From Histoplasma ohiense (taxonomy: Eukaryota > Ascomycota > Eurotiomycetes > Onygenales > Ajellomycetaceae), in contig JAEVHH010000001.1 in assembly GCA_017607445.1 (NCBI GenBank), positions 4,588,001 to 4,652,000 of the forward strand: a stretch of 64,000 nucleotides of DNA. Reading direction: 5' to 3'. Made by a program: the position numbers and the translations under genes. The notes under the pieces are model-generated. The model searched no databases. It was given only the letters and a program-made list of their open reading frames with translations, and was not told where the DNA came from. Positions 11,149 through 20,859 of this stretch are shown here, piece after piece. Each line of letters starts with the position of its first letter. Within the stretch, counting starts at the first letter, position 1.

Positions 11149-11241
11149 CGGCTCGAACCTGGGGCGCCACCGGCGGCGCGTGCTCACCGCTTAGTCACCC
11201 GCCTCGTCAAGCCTGTTTGAGTAGTGTTAGCCGCTGCACCA
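11149..11241 (-). repeat. tRNA-like segment, candidate SINE or tRNA relic
   Basis: Read on the minus strand, 11241-11224 gives TGGTGCAGCGGCTAACAC, which fits a Pol III box A (tRNA D-arm). A second D-arm-like word TGACTAAGCGGTGAGCA lies at 11197-11181. A box B-like GGTTCGAGCCG lies at 11159-11149. The A-to-B spacing is 82 or 38 bases, neither typical of an intact tRNA, and the T stem pairs poorly. This suggests a tRNA-derived repeat (SINE-like) or decayed tRNA rather than a working tRNA gene. Confidence 0.35.
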
Positions 11242-11612
11242 CGCTGGGTGCGCCAAGCCGCTGCTGGCCCGCTTCTGGCCAATTCGCCATCCATGCGCAT
11301 TCTTCGTTCTTCATGCTTCATTCTTCCGCTTGCTCGTGGTCTCAACCGGCAAACCGACCTGCAGATATTGCTGCTGATCCATATCCTATCTCTTCCTTTT
11401 CTTCTTCTTTTGTGAAGCGGCACTCTATCCGTATCACACTATCAGCCGTGCCATATTCGTGAGCACCTCCCTCATTCCTCTGATATATCCGTCTTAAACT
11501 AGCTCCCCCTCCCCCCAGAGGGATAACGAATACAAATACTAAATGCCCATGTATATAGCTCTATCGGCAAGCCGCGGGCCCTCCCTCCTTCCCGCCTTCC
11601 CGCCTTCCCACC

Positions 11613-14344
11613 ATGACCAGCATGCGCCCGCCCGCCCGCTTCCCCCGGGCTCCAGGCGGTGGGATACGCGGCCCGGTCCAACGCCTCGCCAGTCTCCGCA
11701 ACCCCAATCCCATCCCGAGTCCTCGCCCGCGCCTGCAACAAAAGCCCACCACCCATCCCAAGACCTCAACCTGCCCAAACCCTGGCTGTCCGGCCCCGAA
11801 TATCGTGGAGGATGATGGCATGAAAGTGTGTTCGGGCTGTGGTACTGTCGTCAGCGAAGCGAACATTGTCTCGGAAATCACATTTGGCGAATCTGCGTCC
11901 GGTGCTGCTGTCGTGCAAGGCACCTTTGTCGGGGCGGGTCAGAGCTACGGGCGCAGCTTCGGGCCTGGGTTCCAACGGGGTGGTGGCATGGAGAGTAGGG
12001 AGATTACGGAGCAAAATGGTGGGTTTTTTTGTCCTTAAACCCTTTCTAGTTTGAGATGTTTATTTTTATATTTTCATTCCCCCCCCGCTCCCCCGAGACA
12101 ACAGGATGGCGTCCATTGATATAATTTAATTTATGATTCGGTCACTGATTGTAGCAATTAGGAAACCGCTATATTGCCCAGTTATCTCGAGCCTTGAACG
12201 TCCCTGAGAGCGCCACAAAGGCTGCTGGACAAGTTTTCAAGCTTGCGGTGGGGTTAAATTTTATCCAAGGTCGCCGCACAAAAACCGTTGCGGCCGTGTG
12301 TCTGTATATTGCCTGTCGCCGCCAGGATGGAAATACAGTCATGCTGATTGACTTTGCCGATGTGCTGATGGTATGTACGTCTGTTCTACTCTGAACAATT
12401 GTTCATAGACTCTAACCACTATTTTTTTTTTTTTTCTTTTTTCCTTTTTACTAGATTAATGTGTTCAAACTCGGTCGTGCGTACAAAGCATTACTTGACG
12501 AGCTACGTCTGGGCGGAAATGTCTTTATCATGAACCCCATTGACCCAGAAAGCTTAATCTACCGGTTCGCGAAACAGCTTGAGTTCGGTTCCTCGATGAT
12601 GCAGGTTGCAAGCGAGGCAGTACGCATTGTGCAGCGAATGAACCGCGACTGGATGATTACCGGTCGGCGCCCCGCAGGCATTTGCGGAGCGGCCCTAATC
12701 CTTGCAGCCCGCATGAACAACTTCCGGCGAACTATCCGCGAGGTCGTGTACGTGGTTAAAGTAACGGAGCTCACGATCCATCAACGGTTGAACGAATTTA
12801 AAGCGACGGAAAGCGGAGACCTCACCGTCGACCAATTCCGTTCCGTCCAGTTGGAGAACGCACACGACCCGCCTGCCTTCACGCAGGGAAAGAGATTGAA
12901 ACAGGCAATGAAGCAGAAAAACGCAACCACTGAAATCGCAAACGGCGATAAGGATGAAAATGCCCGACAGCTAACAACAACATCTTCCGCTCCGAGAACA
13001 ATGCGAGTAGACGCAGATGGCTTCGCTATCCCAGACGTCCCCATCGACCCCGCCTTGTTAGCCGACAAAGACGGGGGCCCCCCAGGTCCCTCAACAACAA
13101 CAAAAGCCAAACGCGGCCGACCAAAGGGCGCCAAAAACTTCCGCCCCCCACCCCCAACAGCATCCGAACTAGCCTCTGAATCCGCCCTCGAATCCGAAAT
13201 GCAAGAACTCCTCACAACGGGCTCGAACCTGCGCGCCTCCACAAATAGCACAACCTCTCACACCGCGCCAACAGCACAGCGCCCCGCCACCCCGCCACCG
13301 CCGAAACCGATCCCTTCAACCCCGGACATCGACGCCAGCGAATTCGACTCCGACCCGGAAGTAAAATACTGCCTCCTCTCCCCCGCCGAAGTCGAGATCA
13401 AAGAGCGTATCTGGGTCCACGAGAACAAGGACTATCTGCGCACGCAACAGGCTAAAGCGCTCAAGCGTGCGTTGGCGACGGAGGAGGATTTGATGAACGG
13501 GCGGGTGCCTGGTAGTGGCATGGGCCGTCGGCCGCGGAAGAGAAGAAAAGGGCGGATGGGCGATGTAGGGTATTTGGACGGGAAGGAGGGGGGTGGTGAG
13601 GAAAGTATGGATGGGGGGGGAGGGGCCAGGGGAACGAGAGCGTCGACGCCGGCGGAGGCGACGAGGCGGATGCTGGAGCAGAGGGGTTTTAGCAAGAAGA
13701 TTAATTATCGGCTGCTGGAGGAGATGTATGAGGATGGCAATGAGAGGAAGGCGGTTGAGAGGAGGGGGGATAGTGAGAGTGGGGAGGGAGAGGGTGGAGG
13801 GAATGGAGGGAATGGAGGGTGGAGGAGGAGGCGGAGGCGGAGGCGGAGTGCGAGCGTATCCAGCGTGCGGAGCTCCAGTGTGGTTTCGGACCGGAGTGCT
13901 GCTGCTGCTGCTGCTGGTGCTGGTGGTTTTGGAATCCGGGGCCCGGTCAGGGAGAGGGTTGTCAAGGGAAGTAGGTCCGGGAGCTCTGTTCCTGCCTTTG
14001 TTTCTGCTGTGCCTACAATCCCTACCCCAGCGCCAGCGCCAGCGCCAGCGCCAGCGCCAACATCCTCATCTACACAACCCCAACCCACCGCCACCACCCT
14101 CGCAGAGGAGGCAGAAGCAGCCACGCCAACACCGCCCTCGACAAACCCCCACGAAGAAATCCTCGGCTACATCCCCGGTCCCGAGCGGGGCGAAGAGGAC
14201 GCGGACGCAGACGCGGACGTAGATGGAGAAGATACGGACGATGAGGAGGAGGATGATGTGGTGGAGGATGACCATGTCGACGAGGCGTTTGCGGGCAATT
14301 ATTACGGAGGGGCCAGCGACGATGACGATGATTATTACTTTTAG
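11613..14344 (+). CDS. brf1: Transcription factor IIIB subunit BRF1
   Basis: TFIIB-related subunit of TFIIIB; with TBP and Bdp1 it recruits RNA polymerase III to tRNA and 5S genes in the nucleus. Exons are 11613-12018, 12162-12370 and 12455-14344, giving 834 aa. The start ATG has a good context (ccaccATG). The N-terminal zinc ribbon uses C54, C59, C73 and C76 (CPNPGC...VCSGC). Two cyclin folds follow: NRYIAQLSRALNVPESATKAA with CLYIACR, and FAKQLEF with RRPAGICGAALILAAR. The BRF1-specific region contains DIDASEFDSDPEVKYCLL and EVEIKERIWVHENKDYL. The last 350 residues are low complexity: basic KRRKGR and RRRRRRR tracts, a PAPAPAPAPAPT repeat and an acidic DDEEEDD end. The intron 1 acceptor was set at 12161, because the earlier AG at 12154 breaks the frame. 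Confidence 0.96.
12019..12161 (+). other. BRF1 intron 1
   Basis: This 143-bp intron starts gtgggt and ends attag. Splicing gives EQN-G-NRYIAQL, which is continuous with the first cyclin fold. Confidence 0.8.
12371..12454 (+). other. BRF1 intron 2
   Basis: This 84-bp intron starts gtatgt and ends ctag after a poly-T tract. Splicing joins DFADVLM to INVFKLG in phase 0. Confidence 0.9.
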
Positions 14345-15751
14345 CCGTGCTATTTCTTTTCCCTTTTTTTTTTTTTTTAATGAAAGTCCGTAGCGGAAGA
14401 CAGCTAGCTAACTAGTAACTAGTAACTAGTAACTAGTTAACTTGTCAATTTTTTTTTTCCTTCCTCAACTATGAATAGATATGTATATTTTACCATTTAC
14501 CATTTACAATTTTACTACCACCTTCTTTTTGCATTTATTTGCTTTGCTTTACTTATTGATTGATTGTTCTATCTATATCTCATTCACATATTTCATTCAA
14601 TACAAACTTCTTTCAACCCTTTTTTTTTTTTTTTTTTATTTTTCACTTTATTTATTTATGTTATTTTTCTTTTCTTTTCTGTGTTTGTGTGTTTATTTCT
14701 ACATTTCATTTCTTCATAAGAAAAGAACATCCCCTCATTCCTTTCTTTTGTCTCTGCTCATAACAACCGGAGAGGCAGCCATGAGCATGTGCATGTAAGC
14801 AGGTGAAAAGGGGAAAAAAAAAAAAAAGGGGGGGGAAGGGGACAAACAAAGGGTTTTCGTCCTATCTGCTCTGCTTCAGGGAGAAAAAAAAAAAATTTGA
14901 AAAGCAGACAATTTAAAACAAGGAACGAAACAGAACAGAACTGATAGAGCAGATGAAGAAAGGACGGAGAAATGAGCAGAGTAGAATGAGTTTGTGTGAG
15001 GGAGGAGAAAAAAAAAATAGAAAGAGAGTAAAAAAGGCCCCTCTTAATGAGCAGCAGCAAACCCCCCCGGATAGAAATAAATAAAATAAAAGGGGGAGCA
15101 TTCATATCAAATGAATAGCAAAGCAAATCGGCAAGTAATGACAATGCATGTGAAGGGAAGAAGCGAGAACAAGGAGGAGAAACGGGAAATATAAAAGGAA
15201 GAAAGAAAATAACACAGATAGCGGAATGGTTAATACGTGTAGAAGCAAAGCAGTTTACAAAGTGGAAAAAACTCCCAGAGCAAAGAAGAGACGAAGAGAA
15301 GAAGAAAGAAATTGCAAAAGGAGAAATAAAAACAGAAAAAAAGGAAATGTTATCGGAACAAACCATAATCGAAAGAAAAGCGCAATAGCAAAGGCCAAGG
15401 CCCTTGCCCCTGCCTCTGCCTCTCTGCCGCTGGCCCCCAAAGTCGAGAGGGAAATCGGCAAAACGATAAGTACGGACCGGACGCACGGACGATCTGGAAC
15501 ATGGACATCGGCAGCTCCGTTCAATGGATGTTTCGATGTGGCCGTAGTCGATATAGAAAGAAAAGCCGTTGTCGGAATGACATATCCCTGAAGAAAAAAA
15601 AATATAAAATATAAAATAAAATAAAATCCAATGTCGCGCGAAAACCGTTAAAAAAACACCTTACGCGTCATATATATCGGTTTTTTTTTTTTTTTTTAAA
15701 AAAAAAAAATCGTCGTTGAGTTTAATGTTCCTTTTCTTTTCTTTCTTTTTA
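14345..15751. other. Convergent intergenic region, homopolymer-rich
   Basis: The region holds the 3' ends of BRF1 (+) and the 441-aa gene (-). It carries tandem actagta copies near 14409-14438, long T, A and G runs, and a T17A12 block at 15681-15709. A 242-codon minus-strand frame here is an artefact of pyrimidine-rich DNA. I see no gene. Confidence 0.65.
15681..15709. repeat. T17A12 homopolymer palindrome
   Basis: Seventeen T are followed directly by twelve A, which can form a hairpin with no loop. Similar blocks occur at 26262-26300 and 61686-61718. Confidence 0.85.
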
Positions 15752-17077
15752 TTACCAGTCAATATCCATCCCCATCCCCATGTCCAGATCCATACCGATC
15801 GCATCAACAGCGCCAGCACCACACCCAACCAGCACTCCTTTATCTCCCACGGCCCTCTCTGCCGCTGGCACCGCAGACGCTAACGCGGACGAAGCCCTCA
15901 GCACCAGCGAGCCATCTTCATACCGAAACGGCACCTCGCGCAGGTTGCGCAGGCAAGAGTCCCAGTCATTACCCACCAGCCGCGCCTCAGCCAGGTCTTC
16001 GCTGAAGAGATAGAAGCGAGTCGCAGTGCCATTGGCATCTGTATATTTTGTATCTGTATCTGTATTTGGCATCCAAGGATAGGAAGACGACGACGGTGAC
16101 GACGACGATGACGATGAAGCAGAAGCAGAAGCAGGAACCTGCGCCGCAACCAAAAACGCCCCGAGGCCGCGATGTTTGAGCAGGATCTCCGCCTGGGAGA
16201 TGTAGGTTGCGTAGTGATTTTGGATATACCGCTCCCAACCGCGGAGGGCGGCTGCGACGTCAGCGTCGTCTGTGCGCGAGACGCGTTGCCAGCTTATGCC
16301 TAGGAGGAGGGTGAGGGAGTCGAGCTGCGGTTCCTGTGGGATTAGGGGGTGGAAGGAGGAGAAGGACGAGGAAGAGGGTTGGCGTTTGGGTTGGTGGTAG
16401 TCACTATCATTGTTTTGCATTGAAGATGAAAGGGTGGCGGAGCTGGACTGAAGCTTGGCTTGGATAGTAGCCAGGGCATTATCGTCCCAGGCGGCTGCGG
16501 CGGCGGCGGATGCATCTAAGCGTTGCGATTTGCGGCTGTGGAGGCATGAGGAAGGCGAGGTATTGCCAATTCCATCACGGCTCGGCAGGCCATTGTCGTC
16601 GATGCATGTTGGATCTACTTCCTCGATGGACGGGGAAGACGTCGCTGTGGAGCCGAAACCGCTATCGCGCTGGTCGTCTTCAATTGAGTAGGAGGCTATG
16701 TAATCGTCACGCGAACGCTTGCGGGAAGGGTTCATTGCCAGCGGCGCAGATGGGGATGCAGGTTTCCAGGAAGGTTTTTGACTGGCGGTGGTGATAGCGG
16801 TAGGCGCAGGATCAGAAGAAGCTGTAGCAGTAGCTGTAGCCGTAGCTGTAGCGGCAGAGCCAGCAGCAAAAGAAGCAGGAGGAGAATGAGGAGGAGGAGG
16901 AGGGGAGGAAGCAGCGGAGGCTGAGGGATTCGAATGGACGGATCCGTTGATGTTCATGGCGGAGGAGAAGAAGGCCGCGCAGGCGGGATCGGTATGGAAG
17001 AATCCAGGAGATGCGGACGGATACGGATAGACGGCAACAGGACCGTCTGGGAGGCTGTGGACAAGCGGATGGCCCAT
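15752..17077 (-). CDS. Uncharacterised 441-aa fungal protein
   Basis: Single-exon protein of unknown function. The open frame extends 53 codons further upstream, but that part is a Tyr/Pro low-complexity translation of a microsatellite leader. The ATG at 17077 (MGHPLVHSLPDGP) is therefore the likely start. The N-terminal half is disordered, with poly-Pro, an Ala/Thr repeat and a nuclear-localisation-like RKRSRDD. The ordered part lies at about residues 250-330: LDSLTLLLGISWQRVS, RGWERYIQNHY and AEILLKHRGLGAFLVAA. It is followed by TRFYLFSEDLAEARLVGNDWDSCLRNL. The C-terminal end has alternating Met/Asp repeats. It looks like a conserved fungal protein of nuclear or cytosolic location, but no enzymatic motif is visible. 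Confidence 0.75.
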   Translation of the reverse strand: MGHPLVHSLPDGPVAVYPYPSASPGFFHTDPACAAFFSSAMNINGSVHSNPSASAASSPPPPPHSPPASFAAGSAATATATATATASSDPAPTAITTASQKPSWKPASPSAPLAMNPSRKRSRDDYIASYSIEDDQRDSGFGSTATSSPSIEEVDPTCIDDNGLPSRDGIGNTSPSSCLHSRKSQRLDASAAAAAAWDDNALATIQAKLQSSSATLSSSMQNNDSDYHQPKRQPSSSSFSSFHPLIPQEPQLDSLTLLLGISWQRVSRTDDADVAAALRGWERYIQNHYATYISQAEILLKHRGLGAFLVAAQVPASASASSSSSSSPSSSSYPWMPNTDTDTKYTDANGTATRFYLFSEDLAEARLVGNDWDSCLRNLREVPFRYEDGSLVLRASSALASAVPAAERAVGDKGVLVGCGAGAVDAIGMDLDMGMGMDIDW

Positions 17078-17328
17078 TTCAATCAAGATTTGTTCGCGCG
17101 AGTTGGTTGTGTGTGTCCTGCCAGGAGGTAATAATGGGAGTAAGGGGGGGGGTAGGATCTGGAGTGGGTTAAGAGAAGTAGATAAGAGTGCACAGTAGTA
17201 GTAGTAGTAGCAGTAGTAGTTGTAGTAGTAGAGCAAAGATGAGAGCTATAGCAACCTATAGAGAGATAGATAGAGTAGGGTATGTATAGTCTAATCAATA
17301 AGAAATGGAAGCAGCTGCAGCAGCAGCA

Positions 17329-17392
17329 GAAGAAGAAGAAGAAGAAGAAGAAGAAGAAGAAGAAGAAGAAGAAGAAGAAGAAGAAGAAGAAG
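17329..17392. repeat. (AAG)n microsatellite, about 21 units
   Basis: Uninterrupted aag/gaa repeats lie about 250 bp upstream of the 441-aa gene's start. The tract is likely to vary in length between isolates. Confidence 0.95.
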
Positions 17393-18627
17393 ACAAATGA
17401 ATGGAGAAAAGAGAACGGAGGAGCGGCCGAAGGACAAGAGCGTGGGTCTGGCGACAGCGGTGGGTGGAAGCAGGGAGCTGGGAGGAGAAGCGGGCGGAGG
17501 AGACGGCAAGCTGGCTGAGCTCCGCGAGCTAAGTACTAGTAGTAGTGGTGGTGGTAGTGGTGAGGAGAAGCAGAAGCAGAAGGAGAAGAAGAAGCAGAGA
17601 CAGAGGCGGGAACACAGAGGGACAGCGACAGGGACAAGCAAGAGGCCCCTCAGGTGGGAGGAGAAGGGAGGAGAAGAGAGGAGAGAGAGAGAAAGAGAAG
17701 AAAGAGAAGGAGAGAAAGAAAGAAAGACGAAAAGACGAAAGACGAGCTGCGAGCCGACTGCAACTCGCCTGGCCCGCACCTTGCCTATCCTGGCTAGCCC
17801 GGCATCTAGCCGCACCGGGCTTAGTCGGCGCGCGCCAAGCCCGGATCCCAGGGTACCGCCCAGCGACCTCCCAGTGCCGCCGTCCGCCCACCAATTGCGA
17901 GGTACCTGCCAAGTCGCAGGCTCGCCACTGCTTGCCGGGCCTGGGCGGGGAGCCGAGCCTAGCTCCTTCGAGGCTAGCCTGCTGGGGCACGTCCAGCCAA
18001 TCATATCGTGGCGGGGGCTGGAGGATGCAAACACGACAAACAGGTATCTCTCCGGCTCAAGCGAGGCGGGGAAATGGACAATGGAGAATGGACAATGGGC
18101 TGTAAGCATCCGCCAACAGCAGCAGGACAGGGAGGGAGAATACGAGAGAATTGGACATTGCTATACTCCGTATTGATAATAAAATACAATATGTAAAAAG
18201 AGTAAAAGAAAGAAGCATCCAACAAGAGATAGATACCCACTGACATCGACAAGAGAAAGAAAGAGACACGCGAATCAATCACATGCAGCTATGCAAACTG
18301 GGAAATCAGAAATCAGAAATCAGAAATGGAAATATGGAAATCTGGAAACAGAGGAATGAAAAGAAGTAAAGACAGGTAATGGAGACAGGAAAAGTAGAGA
18401 GGGTCTATCTGTGATATTAAATTATGTTCACCCAATCTCCTTCCTTCCTTCTTGCCCTACTCTGTGCCTGTGCCTGCTTTTTGTCTTTTGTTGTCCCTCC
18501 AAACCAATGAATGATCCGCGAATAACAATCCCATCCCGCCCCTTCCCATCGATTGCATAATACATCATTTAAAAAAAATAAAATACTCCTTGGGGGAATA
18601 TTGGGATATTTCCCGTGCCGGCTGCCC

Positions 18628-18629
<2 letters not shown>

Positions 18630-18661
<32 letters not shown>
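18630..18661. repeat. (CTG)n microsatellite
   Basis: About ten perfect ctg units lie in non-coding DNA between the 441-aa gene and the transporter gene. Confidence 0.95.
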
Positions 18662-18664
<3 letters not shown>

Positions 18665-18951
18665 ATAATAAGATAAGAGGAACAGCTAATTCCTGAGGGC
18701 GACAGGCGACGAGCGGCAGGGGGTGGGTGGAGGTTTAATATATAAATAAGTAAAAAAACAAGGAAAGAAAAAAAAAAAACCCCTTGGTCTCAAACCATGT
18801 AAGTAGAAAAGAAAAGAAAAAGGGGGGGAAAAATGAAAATAGAGGAAAAAGCCGTAGCTTCCGCCATAATAATCACCCCCATCTCAGCAGCTTTTGCAAT
18901 GGGGAAAAAGGGTGTGTGGTTCTTTTTCTATTTTATTTTTCTATTTCCTTT

Positions 18952-18983
<32 letters not shown>

Positions 18984-19038
18984 CCCATGATGAGGATAAC
19001 CTGCTAATGCAACTGTTCACGCGTCAGGAATTAGGCAA

Positions 19039-20859
19039 TTAGGCATTAGGTGACCCGTCAACCATCCCCGCCCCACCCGAAATCACCCCCTCAACCAACC
19101 CCTTCGGCGACCCGGTGACAACCAGCAACAAGACCACGAACAGAAAGCTGCTTGCAATGACAATCAGTCTGCGCTGGACGGGTTTTGCGCTGCCGTACTC
19201 CGCCCACACGCGACCCGCGTGGCTGGCGTATTCCTTGAACTTCTCTGCGCCGAGCTTGTAGTACAGCATGCCGCCGAGGGCGATGCTGTAGCCGAATAGC
19301 TGGAGCGGGGTGACGGGGGTTTTCCAGTAGGCGGCCGAGATGCTGACGAGGAGGACGTCTTTCAGGACGCCGCAGAGGGTTAGGACGAGGGAGGATGTGC
19401 GGCCGATCTAGGTTTTGGTTTTATGGTGGTTAGTGAGTGGGCAGGCTCGGGGGATGGGGTGTTGAAGTGGTTGATGAGGGAGGTGAAGGGCACAAAAAGG
19501 GGGGAATGGTTTGGACGGATGGATGGATGGGAGAAAGACGTACCAAGAACACGACGGAGACGTTAAGGAGGAATGCAACCATGGCATTCATGATGAGTGT
19601 GATGACGCCGGCTCTGTAGATATTCTCCATCGACACATCCGGCACCTCCAGAACGAGAGAGACGATTCCATTCATGACCGCGCAGATGGGGGCGAAATAG
19701 TACAGCGAGACCAAGGGGTCCATCTTGAACTCCGCCGAGCTGAGGAGACGCTGCACCATGACGAGACGGATGGCCTCGAAGATAAGGCCGGCAATCTGGT
19801 AGAGGAAGCCGGTCATGACGAATTGGATTTCTCCAAACGTGGCGATGACCACTCCTATAACGATGAAGGAGACGTTGAAGAGCACTTTCATGTTTGGCGG
19901 CGCAACGCCCAAGGCCCACGTAGCGAGGAGGGTAACGACGGGAGTGGTTGCCTTTTAACAAATATTCATTCATGTTAGCGGGATCAAGAGCCTGAGCGGG
20001 AAGGAGATAGATAGCCGGGTTGTAGTCGAACCTTGAGCATTTGGATGAAGGCCACGCTAAGATACAGATATGTCTTGTTACCACAGATCAAGCTCAAGCT
20101 GAAAAAGAAGCCGATGGGGACGATGGCGCGCAGGTAGACTCTTCCGGTCATCTTGACCTTCTTGCGGCCATCGAGTAGCGTGGTGGTCCGGGCAAGGATC
20201 TGGGTCATGAAGGAAGCGAAGGCCATATGCCATGTTGTGAGGATGACGGCTGTCGAATTGTGAGACATGGTTGCGCCACGGGCAGGCGAATTTTTGTTTC
20301 TTTTTTCTTTTTGGGTTGGGGGGAAGAATACATACGGAATGCTGTTATCGGAAGAAAGAATCGATTAGTCTTGTCCTTCTTCAGTTTGACAATTTGAAGT
20401 CGGGTTTTTGCGAAAGTATTATATCCATGCAACGCGGGGGGGAAGGGAAAAGGGAAAAGGGAGGAGGAAGAAAAAAAACCCACGAAAAATGTTCTCTTTG
20501 GTATCGAGCAGCTTCTTGTTGAATAAGATAACACTTGAACTCAACGTGATCCACGCACTAGAATTGGACGAATTGAAACCCAAAATAGTCAGTTCATTGG
20601 ATCCAATTGTAGAACAATCGAAGAACAAGAGAACAAGAGAGCGAGCGAGCAAGAGAGAGAGAGAAAGAGAGAGAGAGAGATTCCCATCTCACATCACATA
20701 GAAAGCGGGATGGAAGCCAGCCTGGGGGGATTCAGGGGCTGTCGTAGCGGGATTGGAGACGGGCAGGACGGGGCCGGAGGAGGAGGAAGGGGACGTTGAG
20801 GAATCGAGCGGAGACTGCTCGCCAGACGTCCTGACCTTCTTCTCGCCCTCGACGCTCAT
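19039..20859 (-). CDS. glfB: TPT/DUF250-family nucleotide-sugar transporter, probable GlfB/UgtA
   Basis: Multi-pass membrane transporter of the triose-phosphate/nucleotide-sugar family, expected in the Golgi. Five exons on the minus strand are 20693-20859, 20484-20557, 20249-20032, 19951-19544 and 19407-19039, giving 411 aa. All junctions keep phase and restore a continuous family sequence: HPAFYV-I-AWITLSSSVILFNKK, then DTKENIF-P-VILTTWH, QMLK-ATTPVV and SVVFL-IGRTSSLVLTLCGV. About ten hydrophobic helices are visible. MTGRVYLRAIVPIGF and QRLLSSAEFKMDPLVSLYY are characteristic blocks. A longer start (20997) is open in frame, but MSVEGEKK fits the family's short N-terminus better. The gene is divergent from UDP-galactopyranose mutase, so UDP-galactofuranose is the likely substrate; that is inferred from context. 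Confidence 0.88.

Larger units (their letters stand above)
9367..11612. other. 2.2-kb gene-poor region with repeat relics
   Basis: No gene is supportable between the orphan 598-aa gene and BRF1. The region holds a 14-bp minisatellite (9537-9587), a CpG-free AT-rich stretch (about 10580-11016) and a tRNA-like segment on the minus strand (11149-11241). The last 150 bases form the GC-rich, CT-rich leader of BRF1. Confidence 0.65.
17078..19038. other. Intergenic region with GA-rich promoter DNA and microsatellites
   Basis: Upstream DNA of the 441-aa gene. It contains a (GTA)n tract near 17190-17230, an (AAG)n tract at 17329-17392, a purine-rich strand to about 17750 and a (CTG)n tract at 18630-18661. 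Long open frames on both strands here (17291-18176) are products of the GA/CT bias. I see no protein family. Confidence 0.65.

Noticed and set aside
12155..12161. Earlier acceptor AG for BRF1 intron 1 at 12154
   Set aside because: It shifts the frame and destroys the NRYIAQLSRAL cyclin-fold sequence.
14758..15486. 242-codon minus-strand frame
   Set aside because: The translation is almost all Phe, Leu, Ser and Pro from pyrimidine-rich DNA and has no family character.
17078..17236. Longer N-terminus of the 441-aa protein
   Set aside because: It is Tyr/Pro low-complexity sequence from a microsatellite-rich leader; MGHPLVHSLPDGP is a more natural start.
17291..18176. Overlapping long frames on both strands (272 and 259 codons)
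   Set aside because: Both are low-complexity products of the GA/CT-biased promoter and the AAG microsatellite.
20335..20352. Possible microexon in the transporter gene (cattcc between an acag and gtatgt)
   Set aside because: Splicing exon 2 directly to exon 3 gives the spacing expected between the FNK and PVILTTWH blocks, while including the microexon adds two residues.
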